From Onchocerca lupi (taxonomy: Eukaryota > Nematoda > Chromadorea > Rhabditida > Onchocercidae), in contig JAOVVO010000037.1 of the NCBI GenBank assembly GCA_028564675.1, positions 62,001-126,000 of the forward strand: a stretch of 64,000 bases of DNA. The letters are read 5' to 3'. Under the pieces are notes generated by a model. The model had not been told where the DNA came from, ran no database searches, and saw nothing but the letters and a program-made list of their open reading frames with translations. This document shows positions 1 through 11,100 of the stretch, one piece after another. The translations under genes were made by a program, and so were the position numbers. The stretch's first letter is position 1. Every line of letters begins with the position of its first letter.

Positions 1-794
1 CATTCAGAAATATAAAGTTGACCTTTGACATGCTGCATAAACAATTTTTGATTACGCCTTTTTGGTCAATTAGAAGCAAAAGATGCAGGCGATACTTGTA
101 CTATCAGAGTAATCACAATCATTGATAAATTTTATCGCCAATATTCGGCGCCGATTACAACATACTCAACTTCATCCATCCACGAACCAATGCTTCTCAT
201 CTACCTTCTGTTAATCATGTTTTCATCACTTCATATATACATCTTTATCAGCCAATGACATTTTATCTTAATCATATCTACAGGAACCAACGCATAAATT
301 CAAAATATTTTGCTGCTTTCACTAATCTTCCACAAATATATTTAACATCATTTATTGGTAAATTGAAAAGCACTCGTCTCATTAATAAATTTGTGGAATT
401 ACAGTAAGATTTTAGAGATATGATATTATGCACTTTTTTTTTCCTTTCAACGTCTAAATATGTAAATTCAATGAAATAAGTTTCAAATAAATTGAAGTTT
501 TGCTTCTGATTTCCTAAATGAATCTGTCTTTTTTGTTTATTCGGAAAGCTGAGAATTTGGAAAGCAAGTTTTGATTCCACTACTGTAAAACAATCCATTA
601 ATCTTATTCTTCATTGCTTGACTGATTTAGCTTGCTGCATTTAAGTGGCTTATATTTTGCATTTTAGAATCAATTACTTGTTTCTAGTGATATTTACTTT
701 AGTCATTTTGAACTTTTCATAATCGAATTTTATTTTATAATAGCTCCACCGTTATGTAAGTTAACAGTGAGGATTAAACTAAAATTTCTAAAAA

Positions 795-1088
795 ATGGAA
801 GCAAATTTTATCATTCTCAAACTTCTTGTAGTGCCTTTTCTTTTCTCACTGGAAACAGCTCGAGAAAAAGGAAAAAAATGAAGAAAGCTGAAAGTGCCCA
901 TACGTAAATTGTTTGAAGCAAATATTTTGATCGTCATCTGAGTGGTTGAGTAAGCAGTTGTTCGATTGAAGAAGCTATGCTTTTTTAATCCTTTTGAATC
1001 CTGGAGGCGTACGAATACCCATACTGGGAAAATGCCACCAGTCGAAGACGATGCCACAATTCCTTTTCCTGTTTTTCGTTTCCGCTGA
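795..1088 (+). pseudogene. Possible secreted-peptide gene with an in-frame stop
   Basis: An ATG at 795 opens a 28-codon frame whose first 22 residues (MEANFIILKLLVVPFLFSLE...) look like a signal peptide. The frame hits TGA at 879-881. Beyond the stop the same frame runs on to a donor (C|GTAAAT after 903), which joins in phase to an exon after an AG at 955-956. That exon encodes a basic tail containing SWRRTNTHTGKMPPVEDD and ending FPVFRFR before TGA at 1086-1088. Phases match across the junction, so only the TGA breaks the protein. I do not recognise the product. It could be a pseudogene, a sequencing error near the seven-A run, or chance. The segment 985-1140 is open in several frames, which weakens the case. 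Confidence 0.25.
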
Positions 1089-1538
1089 TCCATTTCTTTC
1101 GAAATTGAATTTCTTGTCCATTTACGTTTTCTATGGTCGCAATTTTCAAATTCGTGCAACCTATCTTAATTGTTTTCATTTTTCATGAAGTGAGTTCCTA
1201 TTGTTACTTAGTTTGATTGATTCATCATTCTGAATTCCAATTTCTGATGTAAAGTTCATTATGAAAGAAATATTTGCTACAGATATGAGGTAAAATTTTT
1301 CTGCAATCAGAAGCAATCAGCTTCTAGATGTAACAATTCCAAAATGCATTAAGAATGTGGCACTTCTGGTATGCACTCTACATTTGAAAAACCTGGATGA
1401 CCCTAATTCTTCAAACCAAAAAAAAAATGAATCGATTATTTTGTATTATGGAGAAATTAATGATTTAAATCATTTTTGAAAGTGCCGAAAAATATCATGC
1501 AGGAAAATTATGCTATTCAATAACTATTTGTCTTACAG

Positions 1539-1706
1539 CTATCATTTAGCATTAGAAAACGAAGACGAAATTCTACAATAGTTAATTCAGGACGACTTCT
1601 TACTGAGTCAGGCATTTTCAAAAGGAAAGGTGTAATATCAGATAAGAAATCTGTTGTACATTTTAATCTTCGAACTATGCTTTATGAAAATTTCCTCAAT
1701 TTATAA
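1539..1706 (+). CDS. Coding-like terminal exon, unidentified
   Basis: A TTACAG acceptor at 1533-1538 is followed by 55 open codons and TAA at 1704-1706. The translation is basic (SIRKRRRNSTIVNSG..., ending MLYENFLNL) and matches no family I know. It could be the last exon of an unresolved upstream plus-strand gene. A second frame over the first 45 nt also reads plausibly from a mini-exon ending at about 1289 (AG|GTAAAA). The correct frame cannot be decided by eye. Confidence 0.22.
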   Translation, partial: LSFSIRKRRRNSTIVNSGRLLTESGIFKRKGVISDKKSVVHFNLRTMLYENFLNL

Positions 1707-2988
1707 GTTGATGATAACATATCATTTGCAAACATGGCTTTAAATATTGCAGTTTATTAGATTTTGCGAATAACAAAATTCTTTTTCGGTGTTATTCATC
1801 AGATCAGCTGAATAAACGACATTGGATTGGAACCTATCAAGAATTTATTTCGCTAAAAAGTTTTCCTTAGTGCAATGTCCAATCAAAAGGCTTCCGAAAC
1901 TTTGAGTGATTATTGAAAAATGATGGCATACTGCAAAGATTCAACAGTCTAATTTTCGAATTTAAATTAAGGGATGGATACATTTACACTCGCATACGTA
2001 CACATATCTACAGATAAGTGATAAATGATCTTATGAATTCCTTTTAATAAACGTGCTTTGAATGAAAAATCTGAAATTCCAATAAGTAATCCATATGAAA
2101 TAAGTGAAAGATACTAATTTGATAATATATTATAACTTCCGCAGTGATTACTCAATTTTAGAGTAGAATGCGGAGAGAGCTAGAAAGTGACTGGAGAAAT
2201 TTCTGGGATTTTTTATTATAAGGTTTTCATTTCATTTAATTGGATATGGATTCGCAATTTAATTCATTTTTAAATTATCAGCATCGGAAAGTTGCGAACA
2301 AAAAAATGTTTCACATGGAAGTAACAAAAAATAACACTTACCTTGCCATTAAAATGTTTTATAATGTATTTGAAAAAACATTGAAATATTTCAACGAATA
2401 CAAAATTCTTGTCAAAATTTGAGCATAAAAATCGATAATTTTGCATAAATTGTAACCATATTCAAATATTAATTTCTCTGGCCTTTTCCGAAAAATGATT
2501 CATGAATCTATAAGAGCTCATTGATGATGGATGCGGAAATTTTGATAAAAAGACATCAGAATCGAATTTAAAGTAAGCTGCCGCAAAATAAAATGTCACA
2601 AGTTGAAGTACATTCTTCTCAAATAAAAAGCAATTCTCAGACCGTCAGATGAAGATATTTCGTTGACTCTAATATTACTATATATAATATATGATATGAT
2701 AGCTGTTGCAAATGAATATTTGAAATGATAAAGGGGAAGAAAAAAAAATGATAAATAGGCGTTCCCATTAATAACTATTTCACATTACCGCTTTCCAGAA
2801 CATACTCGTTTAAGAATCATTTTTAACTTTTCCCATATGCTTTATAGTTGCAGGAGAAATTTTTTTTTATATACCATTTTGCTAAGATTGTAAATTAAAT
2901 ATCTAAATTATTCATTCTTATTAATTAAGTACTTTTTATTCGTACCATTTTTTTCATTGGCGCAAATTTCAACAAAAAAAATGTAAGT

Positions 2989-3024
<36 letters not shown>

Positions 3025-3956
3025 AATAACATTCTAATGAATTTCAATTTCAGAAATTTTCTGCAATTCTCCAGAATTTTTATAGTCGTTATTTTTCTGA
3101 TAATTATGCAGCAAATGTGATAGTCTTGTAAGATCATTCAATTGTTTTGAATAAAATTTGAAGAACATCATCTTCACTGAGATTTTTTTGACAATTGTGG
3201 TTAAAAAATTTTACATAAATATAGGAAGATTTTTAAATTTATTGATGAGAAGAATGTAGTGAAAGAAGAGAGAAGAATGAAATGGAGAATTTCATCGATA
3301 ATTCGGAACTTTTCAGAAATTTTTCCACTCAATTGCAGTTAGTCTGCTGTTACAATTTCGTTGAATTTGCAATTTAAATTTCAGTTATTAGCAAAATTCA
3401 GATGAAAAGATCAAAGTAGAATAAATACTAGTTTATCAACTAATTTATCAGCTTGAAATAGACGCTAGTCAAAGATTCCTTTTTCATATTTTTTAAAAAA
3501 CAGAATATTGCTAGTACTGAATTTCCTATCATGTTATGTTCGATGGAAATAAGGAAGGAAAAAAAAACTCTCCATTGGCTAACATTACGGTTTCTGCTGA
3601 ACACTTAACTTTTATCGAAAAATCAAATAAGAACTGTAATTACTTTTTTTTTGAAATTCCAAATCCCGATTTTATCATTTTATTTAATTTTCTCATTTCG
3701 TTTATTTTTATAAGGGTTGATTTCTCCGATAATTGAGAAAATGCAATATTAGGAACGCGGCTAAGAACTCATTCAGAATCAATGGCACTTTTCGTTTAAT
3801 AATCATTCCAACTTCGACGTCTTCTTTAATTCGTTTTTTTTTTTTTTTTTTTCTAATCCTCTTCAATCTCTTCAACGTTCTTTTCATTCAAAAATGAAAT
3901 GTCCACTACAGAGTGTCCACTTTGTTTCAGGAGATGATACCACATAATACACTCCT

Positions 3957-4283
3957 ATGTCCTACACTCAAACACACATGCAGAAGCTATTGAAGTCCAG
4001 TGGAGCGTATTTGATATACTTGAAGACGAGTGAAACATCGGCTTTCTTCAAATACGAATTCTGCAGATTTACTCGCAAAAAACCGAAACATCGTAAGGTT
4101 TCTGATTTTTGTCGTAGTCATTTCGCAAAATTAAAGTGCTCTTTTCAAGTGTTCTGTTATGACAGCTTGAGAAGTATTCTCATAGTGTGGACATTATTTG
4201 TGCAAGAATTGAAAAACATTTTCTTTCTTACAAATACATACTTTGATAAAAAAAAAAAAGACCCATTCAATTTGGACAATTAA
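3957..4283 (+). CDS. Hypothetical 108-residue ORF
   Basis: This is an uninterrupted ATG-to-stop frame that begins MSYTQTHMQKLLKSSG and contains several Lys/Arg/His and Cys residues. No zinc-finger spacing, signal peptide or family motif is visible. It is long for random open frame at this AT content, but homopolymer A near its end and the lack of flanking splice sites or neighbours leave it weak. Chance ORF is the main alternative. Confidence 0.15.
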   Translation: MSYTQTHMQKLLKSSGAYLIYLKTSETSAFFKYEFCRFTRKKPKHRKVSDFCRSHFAKLKCSFQVFCYDSLRSILIVWTLFVQELKNIFFLTNTYFDKKKKDPFNLDN

Positions 4284-4824
4284 TCGAACAATGGAAATAA
4301 ACCTCAGCTTTACCCAAAAAATCAAACTTCAAGTTAAAACAATTGAATACCCAAACGAGCTGATTGTTGATTAATAAAAATAGAGCTAATTTGCCGAAAT
4401 AATGTTTATAAATTTAGTCTTCCATTCACAAAGTACCGCTGCTATCTTTTAAATTTTTTTTTATTGAGTAATAAAAAAATGAGTTAATGAAGAAAAATTT
4501 TTTGTAATCACCACAAGCCTTTTTTGTCCTCATTTCTTTTCAATCTATGGAATTCACAAAGGTGTTCGTTAATTTCATATATTTTTTCGCCAGCAACAAA
4601 CTTTTCAGAATTTGACGATCCACACTATAGTATCCGCAAATTGGACTGTCTGAATCAATAATTTATTGGAGAAATAAAACTTTTCGGAAGATTGTTAATC
4701 TCTGCTTGCTCGTGTTTTCAAAATCCTTTTTCTCAATTGCTGAATGGTATTAAAAACTGCAAATCTAATTGTCTTTTCATGGCAGCTGAAGTTATATTTC
4801 TTTGTGGACTTTTTATCATAGTGA

Positions 4825-4846
4825 TGGGGGGGGAGGGAGAGGGTGG
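4825..4846 (+). repeat. G-rich run
   Basis: Consecutive G tracts (eight G, then GGG, GGG and GG separated by one to three bases) in otherwise AT-rich DNA. This spacing is compatible with a G-quadruplex. It lies about 240 nt upstream of the probable 5' end of the M1-family gene, so a promoter role is possible but unproven. Confidence 0.4.
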
Positions 4847-5100
4847 ACAGTGACTCATAATGCAAAGATCAAATGAAATTTTGCGACAAATCCACCTCAT
4901 TTTATTAGTGATTATATATTTTTAGTACCAAGAAAGATAAATTTCCCTTGTAACCATATCAAAAATAATGTGCCATGTTCTGTTTTTTCGACTGGAACTA
5001 AATATTTTTTGAGGAAAATGAAACTGACGGGTCGCATTACTTTTTATTTCCTTTTTACATTTATAATCAATACTTTTATTTTAACAGGACCGGAGTTTAG

Positions 5101-8100
5101 ATGGCACCGCATAACGAAACTAGGTAAGAAAAAACTTTAAGCTTTGCAAAATACTAAGGAAAATATTTTTGGTCTTTTTCGAACATTTTGAAATTCTGGT
5201 TTATAGAATTTTTCTTTTATCTGAGACTTGACGTCAGTTTTTTATAATTTTGGGTGGAGAAAATATTTATACTTTTGATAGGACTAAAAAAAAGGAAAAG
5301 CAAAATGCAAGGGACTTATTAAATCCGGCCTTATTAAATGTTTTGATTGATTTGATTTCTAGTTAATCAACTTTTTCGGACAAAATGGCAGTAATAAGAA
5401 GAGAAAAAAAAACTTATTTTAAACATTCAAAAGCGAGCTTAATTTTTCTTTTTTTCTTTTTTTTTTTTTTTCATTGAAGCAATAACTCATAAACTACATT
5501 ATATAATGTTGAAAAGTCAAACTCGCACATATGCTCGGTTCGATTGCAAAAATCAAACAAAAGGCTAAGCAAGCATTTATAACAAATCATACTAAAATTT
5601 TCGGATATTTTCAGTAGGAGACCATTTGCATTTAAATTCGTGAAGAAATAAAACGAAGTAAAAGCTATGCTTCACCTGAATAACTTCCCTTAAGGTTTAG
5701 TATTATCTCATTTCCAAAGAAACAGCTAATTAAACTCTTATTTAATCAAAATATGTTATAATGCTCGAGTTGCAGGCTTGCTCCAAATCAATTTTGATCT
5801 TCCATCATTTGATAAATTTAGCGGTGCTATTTATTCGAAACACTGCTTCGCTGTTACACTAGTAGTTGATGGATTTAGTTGAATTTTTTTCCTAAATTTT
5901 TAAAATATCAGGCTGTATGATTGAACAATTAGCATAATGAAGTTGGTTATTCATTAATTGTTTCCTGAAAATTAAGAATAATCACTGAATTGTCAATACC
6001 AACGATATTTTATCTACTAATTCATTTTCTAAATTGTGAACAGATTATTGGAGAAGCGATCACAAAATTTATAGTATTACAGAGGCTTTTTTAAGTCGGC
6101 TAGTAACTTTTTGTTTATAGCATTTTCAAAGATGCTGCACCTTACTTCATACTTAACTCATTTAAATTTAAAAAAAAAAAAATGCTGACTGAGAATGTTG
6201 CTACAAATAATACCATTGTCCTTAGTCGCAATTATGCACTTTGACCTACTATCTTAAGCACCATGAAACTTTCTAAACTTCCTTATCCAGGCGTGTTTTA
6301 CTGTTCAACACAAGTGAAGAATAAACGCTAACGAACTAGGGCAACAACGCTCATTATTTTTTGTTTAACAAAGCCACGAAAATGAGGAGAGAAAAAAGAA
6401 AGAACGGGAAAAGGATGAGGGCAATAATTATGGCGATCGTTTTATCCATACTATCATGCTTTGAAAGGATTTTAATGAAGAATAAGTTTAAGAATAACTT
6501 TATTTTTCATTTAAAAGAAAAAAAAAAACTTCCGCATAAAACAATCCTGAAAAAGAACTAAATAAATTGCGCATTGTGAAGGTTCATGATAGAGTAGTGC
6601 ATGTTTGGAAAGGGATCTGCTATTTTGTTCGATTGGTTGGATTGGTTCTTTTTGATGCTGTTACGATATTGTACAATCGACAATAGCCTTCGCTGATTGG
6701 TCTTACACGATATTATAGACAATACCGTACTTATGCAATAGTAGAAATTAAGTGAACAGCATACAATGATAAAGAATATTAATGGTCGTTTGAATGCTTG
6801 CGATCTCGTTCTCCTTTTACTTCACCATTGTTGCTGCATCTATTTCAACGCAATTGCGATTGACGTGAACTGTGGCTCCTGATGAACTGTCGCTCGTGCT
6901 GTTAGACTTTTGTCGAATTTCAGCTCCCGTTGCCTGTCAAACCAACCATCCTTGAAATTAAATTGGAACTGAACTGATATCCACATCGAAATCTTCTCTC
7001 TTCAATCCTTTGGGGCACCTCTCTCTTTAAAACTATCTGCCTACTATTTGACCCTTTAACATTCGTCCTACATACAACTAATTACATTTCTTCAACTTCA
7101 CCGATGTTGCATAGGAAAAAACTCTTACTCATCGGATATAAATTTTTATTGAATCTCAGATTTTCTTGTTACAGTTACAATAAGGATGTGACAAGCGCCC
7201 ATATTTCTAGCAATAAGAAATAGTTCTTTAAACAAATTTATTGGAATAAAATTTTTTTCCTTTTACTTTCAATATATATTGCTTGCGAGAATCAAAGTTT
7301 CTTTCTTAAGATTTTTTTAAAAAATTTCATCTTGTTTTACTCACATCTTTCACTACCTTAATTCTCAACAATAAAAAAATCTGGATTTTAGTGTCAAATT
7401 TGCTAATCAATGATTAGTGACCGAATTTCGCTGAAAAATTCGCCAAATGGCAACGTTGAATTATGGAATGCTTACGATGTTAGTTCAGTTATCATCTCTC
7501 CAGGTTCGTTTCGAGAATATTCTCCCAAACATTAAGATAGTATGTTGTGATTTTGCATTTAGCTATGGAAAATTCTTGATGTAGACTTCCTATAAGACCA
7601 ATAGACTCCTGCGATACATGTTAATCCAAAAAATTCTATATTGGTTCAGTTTTTGGTTTTTTTAAAGAAAATCAGTAAAAAATGAAATTAAGATACAGTG
7701 GACACCTTTTCATCACGGCGTTCATTTCTAAAGCGAAAATATTCGAATTGGTTGGGAAAATGTATTCTGTTTATCTTAGTGTTGACGGTGTTTATTTTTG
7801 GAGTGCTTTTGGCATTTTTAGTGGGGCATTGGGTTGCCAAATCGGAGAAGAGTTCAGATCAACTGGTAGGTTTCTCATATTTATCGATTCATATCTTTTC
7901 TAAATTTATGATATTTATTTGAAAATAAGTCTTGTTTCATTTTGCATGCAAGAACTTTTGAAAATTTGATAATTTATGAACAGTTCCTTTTCGTCCTTTC
8001 ATCTCATCAGTTTGCTTTTTTTTCATAAGCATTTTATAAATCTATCTGAATTATTTTTCTAAGCTTTCCGATGTCCGCAGCTTCAAACTTTTTGCTATAT

Positions 8101-11100
8101 CTCTGCAAACCCAAAATTTTTTTAGGTGTCTTTGATTAATTCGTAATTCGTATTTAGATATACGTAAGATTCATTTTTTTTTTTTTTTTTTTTTAGCTAA
8201 CGCTTATGTAGAATTTATGAAATTGATAATATTTAAGATAACAAATCCACTGATTAATACAATAACAATATCGAATTCGAGCATTAATCCACTGATCAGT
8301 ACTTCTAAAGTTGATCTGGTATTGCTGTTGTTTTAATCTATAATTATTCATTATCAGATTTGCTGCAAGATTTTCAGTGCAGTGTGTTTTTTGTTAAAGC
8401 AAAATTTCAAAAAGGCCTTAAATTTTTCATCCGCAATTTCACCTGCTTGTGAAGTTTTTGGCGAAACTGACACTGATTATAAATTTAAATCTAAATATGA
8501 GTAACTTTCAAAGCAATTCAATACTTTTTTTTTATAGACATCAAATAAAAGTTGCGGAGAACATTTTTCGTAGTGATATATGCCAGCTAATCTGAATTTT
8601 TGAATAACAAATATATATTAGGACATTGGAGAAGAAACGAAAGTGAAAAATATTACGTTGTTGAGTATATATCCACCGTCATCAAATTCTATCCCTCCAA
8701 GATCATTTCATTTGTCTATGAGTTCTGTCACAGTCCAAAAACATCGAAAAATACCTTTGTCAAGATTGCCCAGAACACTTCGTCCTGAACATTATGATCT
8801 GCAGGTATCCTATTTTACTGTTTTGTTAAAGCTTATTGGCAACTCACTTTCTCACATACTAGATCGGTTCTGATTTTAAATTTTCCATTACATGAATCGA
8901 TATGAAGTGAATGAGCATTAAATGAATGAGCATGAATAGGTATGAAATAAACAGTAACGGTTTTGAATTAATTGGAGCATATAATTTTATGAAAACATTT
9001 CTTGAAGAAAGTATTGCGAAGTCTTTCAATTACCATATTTACAGCTTCTATCTAATAATATGAAATTATGAATTTCTTATCCTTAAATCTTAGGTAGACT
9101 TTCAGCTGAATAGCATTTTGAAGTGATTCTTTCTGGGCAGTTTCAACTAATGATATTATAAAGACTAATGCATTTCCGTTTAGTTAGATTTTACAAAGGT
9201 GACTTCAAAAGAACTAATTTTTGGTAATGTATCGGTACTTCTCGAATCATATGGTAATTCTACAACACCCTATGAAATTGTCTTCCATGCAGCGACAAAT
9301 ATACATATCGACAAAATGCGTCTACATCATCGAGGTTTGTTTATTCTTTGTTCTAATCTTGCCGGAAGACAATTTATAAATTGCATATTCTGAGAACAAA
9401 ATACTCGCACACTTCGTGAATGCGACTATTTGTCGCAGTCTTTTATTTGATTTGCTGTAATTTATCATAACTTTTCAGGAAAAAATGTTGGCATAGAGAC
9501 ATTCAAACGGGATCAGCGTGCCAGGATAATTCAACTTTTACTCAAACAACCTTTGAAACATGGATGGTTCGCTTTTTTTAATGATATTAAGAACATGCAA
9601 GGATATAAGAACAGATTTGTGGGGGACGGAGAAAACTGGGATATTAGAAGAAAAAGATTAAGTGCCATGACAAGATAATATGATTTGTTATAAACTGATT
9701 GGATCCAACTGATCCGAAAGTTCTTAAACACGCGTCTTATCTATACAAAAACACGCTCCTATTCGAATGAAACGTTGTTGCAAAATTTCAAATCAATCGG
9801 TGAAGAATTTGAAGCGTTTTGTGGCAAGTAACAATGAACATTTACATTTTTATTTATATAGATTGATTCAAATGAATGCACTGCCAGAACATTACAGGTA
9901 TGCACTCGAAATTCAGTTTGTTACGAAGATTTGCGAAAACAACAATGGAGGAGTGCAGTGTTATCGCGGCATAGGAAATGTAAGGAGTATTTGTATAATT
10001 CTAGCATTTATACCTTAAGATTTCTTTTTTATCTTTCCTGGAATAACGTGATATCGTGGAATATGTAGGATATTCATCAAAATACAAAATGATAGATGAT
10101 AATAATATATTCTGTTACGTTTCCTCTTAACATCGCTTAATAAAAATCCAATTATTTTTTCATTGTTTCAAATGTTAAATAAAGCTGTGTAAGTTTGTGG
10201 ATCCGGCATTTAATATTTCAGGATGATAATCTATCACCAAGGAATCAGCACTTACCAATAATCAGTTTTATCACAAAATTTCAGCCATCATTAGCCAGAA
10301 CTTTTTTTCCATGTTGGGATGAACCGAATTGGAAGGTGTTTTGCTTATATAATTAGAATTTAACGGCAATAATTTTTTCAAAATATTTAAAAATTTTTAC
10401 AGTTCAAGTCTTCTGTTAGTAAAAAAATTAATATAATTTTATGAACGTGATAAAAAATAATTCTTTCATAAATGCTTAGTAAAATATTAATGATGTATAT
10501 TTCACTGGATTGCTATGAAATTCTAAACAAAATATAGACATCGAAAGGTTTCCAGAATTCCGCTTTCCGATTTTACTGAAAGTACAGCATTAGGGATCAA
10601 AATATTCATCATAAACTGCGGACATCTTCTGAAGATAACATCATTTTAAGACCACATATAACATCACCATACTACATTCAAGTTCGATCACCGTTTTAAC
10701 AAATGCAGCACCACTTCATTTCAACCCTCAGAAGCAACGACGCTCTTTTGTTCGTACCAAATTTCGAGAAACGCCACCAATTCCAGCGTTTTTACTCGCA
10801 TTTGCTTTTGGTTCCTTTTAAATTGACTTACTTCCATATTGTCATTAGACAGCATGAATTCTTGACTTAAATTTTGATTCAAAACTGTTCCAAAAAAATT
10901 AAATCAAATTTATATGCAAAAAATCAAAATTATGACGAGTTACTCAAACTAAAAATCACTCAACATATACACAGTGAAGTAAGTATAAACATTTAAGGTC
11001 CGTACAACAGTTTGGAGAGAAGCACTGGATATGGTGTATCACTCACTATATGGACATTTCCAGAAGATCTCGTCTGTGCCAAATTTGCTGCAAACTTTTC

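Larger units (their letters stand above)
1..5087. other. 5' interval with no firm gene
   Basis: Mostly AT-rich, low-complexity sequence with homopolymer tracts, including 30 T at 2991-3020 and 19 T at 3834-3852. A G-rich run lies at 4825-4846. Coding-like fragments at 795-1088 and 1539-1706 and an open frame at 3957-4283 are listed separately. I see no recognisable protein family, RNA gene or mobile element in the rest. Confidence 0.6.

Noticed and set aside
9531..9731. Minus-strand ORF of 66 codons
   Set aside because: It lies in an intron of the M1-family gene and partly antisense to the exon ending at 9566; no splice or family evidence.
9767..9897. Plus-strand ORF extension upstream of the exon at 9898
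   Set aside because: Open by chance through intron sequence. Starting the exon at 9898 restores phase with 9566 and the family pattern (KHGWYALEIQF); the longer version would not.
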